The notes beneath the pieces were generated by a model. That model ran no database searches and was not told the DNA's origin. It saw nothing but the letters and a program-made list of their open reading frames with translations. From NCBI GenBank assembly GCA_023213395.1, contig CM041465.1:72733741-72797740 (forward strand): a DNA stretch of 64,000 bases, in the 5' to 3' direction. Below, piece by piece: positions 57,471 to 64,000 of this stretch. Source of the DNA: Cycas panzhihuaensis. Lineage: Eukaryota; Cycadophyta. The position numbers and the translations under genes were made by a program. Every line of letters starts with the position of its first letter. Positions within the stretch are counted from its first letter, which is position 1.

Positions 57471-58433
57471 TGGACGCGCTGCTATGGGATAACTACCTAA
57501 CTGATAGGTGTAAGGGAGAGTGAGTAGTGGAATGATAGAAGGTAGGACCTAAAAGGTGGGTAACTACCACGCAGAGCGCCCCGTGCGCCGGAGCGTGAGT
57601 TCAGGATCTGTAATGGAGTATGGCTACTATCGGGTGACCCTTCACCGCTTCGAACAAGGGGTGAAGGTGCGTAGGGCAAACCTGGGTTGACCTGGGAATA
57701 GGACCCTCCCACCCTTGGGTGGCCAGAAGGGGGGAAGAGAGGACCTAATGGAGATAGGCCAAGAGTAAGCCTACACAACCTAACCAGGTACACAAGTGAT
57801 GCGGGAAGCAAGGCACTTGTGTGGTTAAGGAGAGAGGAGGGAAGGTAGGGGAGAGGAGGACTCCTACAATCTTTCCTATGAATGATAAAGATGCATGAAA
57901 CAAGACAAACGAATCGCAAACAAGTACCAAACCAGTTTTCCCCTTTTATCTTTCAATGTGCTAATTACTACAAGAGAAATAAAAGGAAAAGAAAGGGTAG
58001 CGGAGGGGAACGAAACGTGCACCTGGACCGAAGGCATGCGAGATGAAGTAGCCTTCTCGAGGAGCACCCAACCACTCCGCGCGACGTACTGGATGCGAGA
58101 TGTTGCGGTGGGCAAAAGAGGGGGCTTCCTTACCTTCCCCGAAAAATTAAATGCGATGCCAAGAAAGAAAGGAAGCACCAACTAATAAATGAAGCAGCAT
58201 AAAAACATAACACATACAAAGGTGCTTACCGGTAGCGAGGCCAACGGGCGATGTACTCCACGCTTCCCAAATACCTGCGAGCAATAGCGGTCTCTCTCTC
58301 TTCCCGAAGGAAGAGCACTAACATGCAACACAAAAACTCTAGCAATATATGCCTAAATAACATAAACGAGAATCTGAATATACATGCGTTAGTGCTAATC
58401 CAACAATGAAAGTATCAAAAGAAAGTGACCAAT
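57471..58433 (-). repeat. Tat-C 3' LTR, 5'-truncated
   Basis: Minus-strand matches to the Tat-B LTR include GGGGAAGGTAAGGAAGCC (Tat-B GGGGGAGGTAAGGAAACC), a CCAGGTGCACGTTTCGTTCC block (Tat-B CCAGGTATGCCGCTTTCATT) and the terminal CCCATAG...CCA. It is about 1 kb against about 2.95 kb in Tat-B, so the first two thirds are gone or unrecognised. Open frames inside (57497-58185) are LTR sequence, not genes. Confidence 0.6.
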
Positions 58434-59060
58434 GGTAAGTGATCCAGAATTCCGGAACGGCAAATGATGTGCTGGTAAATGAATGTGGCAATTATTTTGC
58501 CGGGGGTAGTGATCAAGGGGATGGCCTCCGCCCATTTGGTGAATACTCCGTGGCAGTCAAGATGAACTTGTGCTGCGACGACGAAGGTGGGGAGATAGCT
58601 CCAATGAGGTCTAGTCCCCACTGAGCGAAGGGCCATGGCAAAACAATAGGATGCAAGGCCTCGGAAGGCACATGGGAAATGTTGGCGTGCTCTTGACATC
58701 ACTGACATTTCAGAGCAAAGGCATGAGCGTCTTTAAAAAGAGACAGCCAAAAGTAGCCCATGCGAAGGATCCTCTGAGCCATAGATTGGCCCTCAAAGTG
58801 ACCTCCACAAATGCCGTGGTGGCATTCGCGAAGCACCTGGCCTGTCGCTGGTGATGCAGTGGAGGAGGATCCCATCGAAGGACCTCTTATATAATACCTC
58901 GTCCACGAGGAGGTATTGCCTGGCAGAAGTCCGGATACGAGATTTAACTTTGTTACTAGCGTCGGGGCGGTATTGCTGCTGCGTGAGATACCGCACTATG
59001 TCACCGTACCACTCGTTGTCGATGAGTGGATGGGGAGGAGCTCCCTGAATCGTCAAGATA
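58434..59060 (-). pseudogene. Tat-C integrase, truncated within the catalytic core
   Basis: It has the N-terminal part (DNEWYGDIVRYLTQQQYRPD, ARQYLLVDEVLYKRSFDGIL), the HHCC finger region (FKDAHAFALKCQ.CQEH) and the first part of the core (WPFAQWGLDLIGAISPPSSS, FTKWAEAIPLITTPGKIIAT, FIYQHIICRSGI). It then ends at about 58440, just before the second catalytic Asp, where LTR sequence begins. Confidence 0.85.
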
Positions 59061-59640
59061 GACTCATCGGGGAGAGAGTCGTCAACGGGAGTATCAAAGG
59101 AGTTAGGGATAGGGGCGTTCGCAAGTTGCTCAGCCACTATCATGCCCTTCTTTGATTTCTGGTTAACGATAAGGAGATCAAATTCTTGGAGTAGGACGGC
59201 CCAACGACCGGCCCTACCCATCAAATCTGAACGAGTTAGTAAGTATCTCAAGGGATCGGATTGAACGATCACCTTAGTAGTATTACAGAGCAAGTAGTGC
59301 CTAAACTTCTTGGTCGCATGAACCAAGGAGAGGCATTCCTTCTCAGTGGGGGAATAGTTAAGCTCAGCAGCCACGAGAGTGCGACTGATGAAATATATAG
59401 CTCTCTCAGTTCCTGAGTCGTCCTCTTGAGCGAGCATAGCGCCTAAGGACTCGTCAGTCGCTGAGGTATATAGGACGAAGGGCCTATCGAACAGGGGAGA
59501 CGCCAACGTAGGAGCGGAAGCCAGGGCTTCCTTGAGTCCTTCGAAGGCCTTTTGGGTCTTGTCGGACCAGGCAAAAGGAGCTCCCTTCTTCAACAAGTTC
59601 GTAAGGGGTTTAGCGCTCACAGCGAAGTCGGCTAAGAAGC
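59061..59640 (-). CDS. Tat-C RNase H (gypsy-type)
   Basis: Part of a 275-codon open stretch (58793-59620). MSAKPLTNLLKKGAPFAWSD, LFDRPFVLYTSATDESLGAM (first Asp region), LAQEDDSGTERAIYFISRTL, YSPTEKECLSLVHATKKFRH (Glu), KVIVQSDPLRYLL (Asp), VNQKSKKGMIVAEQLA. It is the RNase H that follows RT in gypsy elements. Its frame is continuous with RT upstream and integrase downstream. Confidence 0.85.
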
Positions 59641-60600
59641 GCCTGAGGAAACCAAGCTTGCCTAGAAATGACTTAATCTACCGTTGAGTTCTAGGTGGCG
59701 GCATGTCGAGGATAGCCCTGACTTTGTCAGGGTCGATCTGAATTCCCCGCTTGGATACGAGGAATCCAAGGAGTTTGCCCGAGATAACGGCAAACACACA
59801 TTTAAGTGGATTAAGGCTGACGTGATACTCGCGGTATCGTGAGAAGATGGCACGCAAGTCGGAAGGGTGATGGGCTCTCACGTGGGAAAGACCCATCATA
59901 TCATCCATGAAGACCTCCAACGTGTCGTTGATGAGGTCATGGAAGATGAAATGCATGGCTCTTTGGTAAGTAGCACCTGCATTTTTAAGGCCAAAGGGCA
60001 TCGCCTTGTAGGCGAAGGTACCCTAAGGAGTAGTGAAGGCCGTCTTATGGCGGTCTTCGGGAGAAATCTGAATTTGGTTATAATCGGAGAAGCCGTCCAT
60101 TAGGGACATCACTTCGAATTCGGCGGTGCGATCAATGATCTGATCTAGGAAGGGTAACGGGAAATCGTCCTTAGGACAAGCGTTGTTGATGTCGCGAAAG
60201 TCGATGCATATACGGATTACCTCGTTCTTTTTAGCAACGGGAACAATGCTGGAGACCCACTTGGGGTAGTCAATAGAAGTAATGAGCCCAGCGTCCAGAA
60301 GCTTCTCTACCTCCATCTTGACGGTGGCAGAGAGCTTCGGGTGAAGGGGACACTGCTTCTAGCGCACAGGGTTGGCGCCAAGAAGGGTGGTGAGGTTATG
60401 AGTGACAATCGAGAGGTTGATTCCCTTCATGTCAGCATAATCACATGCAAAAATGTCTCGAAACTCCTGGAACAGAAGGGAGTATTCCCTTACCTCATCA
60501 GGAGAACATTCCAACCCCACCTTAATGACCTTGCTCGGGGCCAAGACTACGTCTTGAGTTGCCCCCATGCACATGGCGTTGCCCTCCTCAAAGTGGAGAG
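59641..60600 (-). pseudogene. Tat-C reverse transcriptase
   Basis: LGLECSPDEVREYSLLFQEF-like lead-in, then MEVEKLLDAGLITSIDYPKW, VSSIVPVAKKNEVIRICIDF, NNACPKDDFPLPFLDQIID, VMSLMDGFSDYNQIQISPED, MPFGLKNAGATYQRAMHFIF, LEVFMDDMMGLSHVRAHHPS (catalytic FMDD) and HVSLNPLKCVFAVISGKLLG. The palm, fingers and thumb are present. Stops at three places (for example before GTFAYKAMPF, a likely TGG-to-TAG) break it. The first catalytic Asp (LMDG) and the DD pair are intact. Confidence 0.88.
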
Positions 60601-61310
60601 GGGCAAGATCAACGGGAGGAGGAGGAATAGGAGACGGGATCGGATCGGCAAGCGTGGATCCGATCGCGAGGATCTTCTAGTGACCAAGCCGGTGGTGACC
60701 AGAAGGCAGGTTTGGCGCAAGGCCTGCTAGATGCTCAAGCAGGGCTTCATCGTCCTCGAAATAATCCACCCCATGGATGACCTTACTTCGAGTAGGAGAA
60801 GCACTGGAGGGAGTGAGAGCAACGGGACCGTGATGACCATCGGGTTGCTCAGCTTCCTCGCAGAAATTCGAAGGAAAAATAGAAAGGTGTCCCTCGGAAG
60901 GAGCGAAAGGTAATTCCTTAAAACCATTACCTATGGGGGGTAATGAAAAAGGAGAACTGGCGACAGGCGGGTCAACATGAGCGATGACGTGTGACACGCA
61001 TGAGGGGCTAGCTTCACCAACCAGAGAGGTTCTAGACGGGGATCTAGAATAAGGCAGGTGCGACCTATTGGCGCAAAGGAAAGAGACGGGGTGAGGACAA
61101 TCCTCATCTTCGTCGAGTGACTCATCATCGCTGAACGAAGCAAGGTACCCGTAACTCCCAACGGCAACAGGGGCAAAACGTGTGAGACTAGGAGGAGAAG
61201 ACGCAGGGTCTTCTTCAGACGGATTAGGTATACCAATAGAGTAAGCCGAGGCGTGAGTAGATGAACCTTGGTTTGCCGAACTGGTAGAGCGAGTTTGTTT
61301 GGTAAAAGGG
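60601..61310 (-). CDS. Tat-C protease-RT linker
   Basis: Open reading through most of 60677-61432: STHASAYSIGIPNPSEEDPA, VGSYGYLASFSDDESLDEDE, HLPYSRSPSRTSLVGEASPS, SKVIHGVDYFEDDEALLEHL, GLAPNLPSGHHRLGH. It is homologous to Tat-B 23355-24038. No known domain recognised; the acidic and Ser/Arg patches and the VIHGxDYFExDxxLLEHL block are conserved. Confidence 0.6.
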
Positions 61311-61800
61311 CATTCGCGGGCAATCACTCTCATTCGTCCATCATGGACGAATTTAAGTTGTCCCCAAAGGGTCGAGCACACGGCTCCCATTTGGTCGAGC
61401 CATGGACGACCTAGAAGGAGGTTGTAATCCACATCAACGTCAAGGACTACAACGTCGGCAAGAACCGTCTTATCCTCAAGGGTAAGTTTAATCGCGATGA
61501 TCCCGGAGGGGTCTTCTCGCCACCATCATACCCTTGGCATCGCCAGGAACGGGTTCCATATGAAAATACCAAGCTCTTGCATGACACGCAAGGGCATGGC
61601 ATTGACGGAAGAACCGTTGTCGACAACAGTTCTTCGAAGAGTGCAATCAGGTGTATCGATGGTGATGGTAAATGGGAAGTTCCACTGACGTTCCCTTTCA
61701 CCGGCAGGGGGAAGATCCTTAGGATCAAAGGAAATAGCGGGTCCACAACCTTAGGCGACGCCCAAAGCACGGACAGGTACATCACTCGATCCTAAAGCTT
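61311..61800 (-). pseudogene. Tat-C protease
   Basis: It reads FTITIDTPDCTLRRTVVDNG with active site VDNGSSVNAMPLRVMQELG, then (after a frame disturbance around 61500-61560) LTLEDKTVLADVVVLDVDVD, YNLLLGRPWLDQMGAVCSTL and WGQLKFVHDGRMRVIARECP. It is an aspartic protease that would process the gag-pol polyprotein; the D-x-G-S site is intact. Confidence 0.82.
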
Positions 61801-64000
61801 CCAGGAGGAGGGTCCGCTGCTTGGGATAACTCCTCAGAACGTCCATCAAGGACATTCCTGCAGCGACCGTATGGAGCTCGTCCACGACAGAGAAAGGCTT
61901 ACCCTTCCCAGTAGGTTGGGTAAGTGCCCTTCAGAAATTGTAATGACACGGGCGACAGGAATAGCCTTGGGAAAGAGAGGACTTGGGAGGAAGGGTCTCG
62001 GAAGAGGGCCTCGGAAGAGCGGAAGAACCAAGAACTCCCGCCGCTTCCTTAGCAGCCTTGAGATCGCGTGAGGGCGAAAGTCGAGTTGCTTCAAGCAATC
62101 GGATCACCTTCTTCCCTGCTCGGGGTCGTGAAGGCGACGGGTGCGGCCAGGGAGAACGAGAAGAGGAAGAAGAATTCTGAGTGCCCTTCCCTTTGTCGCG
62201 GGAAGGACGGGGATCAGGCGATCTTCCTCGGTTACGGTTGTTCTTGGTTTGGGTATTGCGATCGCGTTCCCCGTGCTTAGGAAACAGATCCTTATGAACT
62301 GGTTGATCCAAATTAGGCCTTGAGGCCCATTTGGGGGAAGAATCGTGTCGAGGGGCATCCTTTGTATGCTGGGCCCTACAACGCGAATCGTCGTGGAAGC
62401 AATCCCCATGAATGGAGCACCACTTCTTCTCAAGCGGAGGGTCGAACCCTCTCGCTTGAGAGGACTGGGCGTTTCCATTCCTGGGAAGAGGAGCTTGGGT
62501 AGTTTATTGGACTTGTTTGTTTGATGTAGGGGATGAAGGATCTTGAAGCTTGAGCTCCTTCATCGTATGCTCGAATGAGCGTATAGCTGATGTGAGAGGG
62601 TCTAAAGTCCTCTCGGTAGGATGAGAGGAAGACCGCGTCAGCTGGGAAGGTTTGGTATCTTTGGTAGGGGGTGGTGCCTCATGGCGTTGTGAGGGCTTAA
62701 GAGGTTTCTTGAGATCCACTTGGATCTCAATAGCCTCCAATGCCAAGCACTTGGCGATCGCGGAATCACATGTGGTCGTCCCCATCTTGAGGACTTCCAC
62801 GTGGACTTCAGGACGAAGTGCATTGACGAATAGGTCTCGCTTCAGCTCCTCGGGTAATGTTGCCTTAGTGGAGTGAAGCAAGTCGTGGAATCGCCGCACA
62901 AAGTCACGATTCATCTCATCGTGACCTTGTTTGAGCGAAAGAAGGGACTTCATTCCGCTCTCGAATGGACGAGCTACATCAAAATAGTTGATGAACTCAT
63001 CCACCAATTCTTTGGAATGAATGGATTGAATGGGCGGAGACTAGAACCATTTGAGGGCGCCACCGCAAGGATCTCGAATAGTTTCATCAAAATATGGTCG
63101 AAGCCCAAGAATCGACGCATGCCATAGAAAAACTACGGACATGCTCCGGGTTCATGACGAAGTTCCATCGAATCTAGGAACTTCAGGGGGATGAGGCGGT
63201 AAGTTGGTTCGCAATGCCTCAACCGAAAGAGGGGTTGACCTAAAGTCCATGAAGGGGTGCGCCCTTGCCTGAACTGTAGAATCAACGAATGTCGAAGTGG
63301 GTAACGCACAAGGAGCGGGTGGGGGTGGAACACACATCCCTCCTTGAGGAAGTGCCCCTTGCTGAAAAGAGGCATGGGGGTAGGTGCCTTGGAAGGGAGT
63401 CGGGTTCCCTTGCAAAGGCACAACAGATGGGATTGCGTTGGAAGAAGGGCAAGACGGATGTGGAACCGGGTTTTGCCCATATGGGCCACCCGTAGGTGGA
63501 GCAACCCCATATGGATGTAGCGGATCCACCCCATAAACGGGAAGATGGCTTCCTCTACCCTGCCCCCAAGGTTGAGAGGTATATCCTGGGGGAACGTAGA
63601 AGGAAGTACCAACGTGCTGGGCTGGAGGATGCATGGGAGCGGATCCCACATGACTAGTGGTTGGAAAGCTAGTAGGGCCAATAGGCCTACTAGGGATGGT
63701 ATGCGCCACGTTAGGGGATGGCACATTGGTTTGATTAGGAGCGGGTATGCTAACCCTTAATTGAGGGAAAGACACACTGCGAGAAGATCCTAAGGCATTA
63801 GGACCTTGATGAGGATTCAAGGTGCCACACATGCCCCCACTACAGGGAATGAGTGGGATGTACGTGTAGGCACGAAGGGATTTGTGGTCATAGGGAGGGT
63901 GGATGAGGATGAGGCATGAGGCGGAGGAGCGGAAGAGGAAGAGGCCCCTCCACGAAGGGCATCCTCAAACCACCTAAGACGCGGTTGCAAGCGTGCTGCG
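61801..64000 (-). pseudogene. Tat-C gag, N-terminus beyond window
   Basis: It enters at the window edge (LQPRLRWFEDALRGGASSSS) and continues through a Pro/Gly-rich N-terminal region (SFPQLRVSIPAPNQTNVPSP, YTSQPWGQGRGSHLPVYGVD), a short frame disruption at 63008-63151, the capsid region (LVDEFINYFDVARPFESGMK, KQGHDEMNRDFVRRFHDLLH, ELKRDLFVNALRPEVHVEVL), then the CHHC knuckle WCSIHGDCFHDDSRC (CxxHx4Hx4C) and a basic Ser/Arg/Pro tail (RNRGRSPDPRPSRDKGKG). Same frame as protease and RT. Confidence 0.85.

Larger units (their letters stand above)
49613..64000 (+). mobile_element. Copia-2: Tnt1/Tork-like copia element, 3' end beyond the window
   Basis: The 5' LTR (49613-50258), primer site, gag, protease, integrase, RT and RNase H are in order. 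It is interrupted by the mini-chromovirus (51614-54918) and by Tat-C from 57471 onward. The last copia residues (EKIHT) meet the Tat-C LTR end, so the remaining pol end, polypurine tract and 3' LTR must lie outside the window past Tat-C. Gag starts like Tnt1/Tork gag (EKFNGKNNFELWKLKAYDIL). Its coding frames are better preserved than those of copia-1. Confidence 0.85.
57471..64000 (-). mobile_element. Tat-C: Tat element with internal deletion, inserted in copia-2
   Basis: Minus strand. It enters at the window's right edge within gag, continues through protease, linker, RT, RNase H and part of integrase to about 58434, then changes abruptly to Tat-type LTR sequence that ends ...CCCATAGCAGCGCGTCCA at 57471 (Tat-B LTR end: ...CCCATAGACACGATTCCA). 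The rest of integrase, the antisense PMD-like gene, the second RNase H, the polypurine tract and the LTR start are missing. The probable target duplication on this side is CACAC (57466-57470). Gag through integrase keeps one frame with few stops, so it is younger than Tat-A and Tat-B. Confidence 0.8.

Noticed and set aside
57490-57530. GTGTAAGGGAGAGTG as the copia-2 polypurine tract with LTR to follow
   Set aside because: No copia-2 LTR sequence follows; the DNA from 57471 is the end of the Tat-C LTR.
57497-58185. Several open frames in GC-rich DNA after copia-2
   Set aside because: The DNA matches the Tat LTR (shared splice-like block and LTR end), so these are not genes.
60341-60730. 129-codon plus-strand open frame
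   Set aside because: Antisense to the conserved Tat-C RT lead-in; no domain and no counterpart in Tat-B.

Overview
This is plant nuclear DNA, almost certainly a heterochromatic, methylated, repeat-rich region of an angiosperm genome. I can support no host gene, tRNA, rRNA or CRISPR array. Nearly all recognisable sequence is LTR retrotransposons of both superfamilies (Ty1/copia and Ty3/gypsy). They carry plant-type hallmarks: initiator-Met-tRNA primer binding sites, chromodomain integrases, Tat-lineage CxxHx4Hx4C gag fingers and plant mobile domain sequences. Most in-frame stops are TAG, TAA or TGA where CAG, CAA, CGA or TGG would be expected, which is the footprint of 5-methylcytosine deamination.

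Layout. (1) 1-4558: 'Tat-A', a truncated Ty3/gypsy Tat element on the minus strand, with integrase, RNase H and part of RT, plus an oppositely oriented extra gene on the plus strand. (2) 4559-6769: AT-rich, no gene, one possible LTR start. (3) 6775-38366: a three-level nest. Copia-1 (357-bp LTRs, target-site duplication ACCAA) was hit inside gag by 'Tat-B' (10959-34251, LTRs of about 2.95 kb, duplication GTGTC). Tat-B was in turn hit inside gag by a chromovirus (15976-22005, 380-bp LTRs, duplication CTCTT). The reading frame of each host element resumes across the insertion. (4) 38372-47470: AT-rich graveyard with a Del/Tekay-like gypsy remnant, one 1.7-kb LTR flanked by a polypurine tract and a primer site, a copia fragment, a poly-C run and a TA/GA microsatellite. 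(5) 47478-49612: two diverged copies of an unidentified repeat. (6) 49613-64000: copia-2 (Tnt1/Tork-like), carrying a small in-frame-deleted chromovirus (51614-54918, duplication GAGTG) and, from 57471 to beyond the window edge, 'Tat-C' on the minus strand.

The most interesting object is the Tat family itself. Tat-B has gag, protease, RT, RNase H and integrase, then an antisense gene with a plant mobile domain (PMD)-like N-terminus, a Pro/Ser/acidic middle and a coiled coil. That gene has its own minus-strand TATA box and an intron that is also found in Tat-A. Next comes a second, archaeal/plant-type RNase H in sense orientation, and then the polypurine tract and 3' LTR. Tat-C keeps gag through RNase H in one frame but has lost the rest of integrase, the PMD gene and the second RNase H by a deletion that joins integrase directly to the 3' LTR.

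The second notable object is the 3.3-kb element at 51614-54918. Its single frame encodes gag, protease and a chromodomain, with the whole RT-RNase H-integrase core removed in frame.
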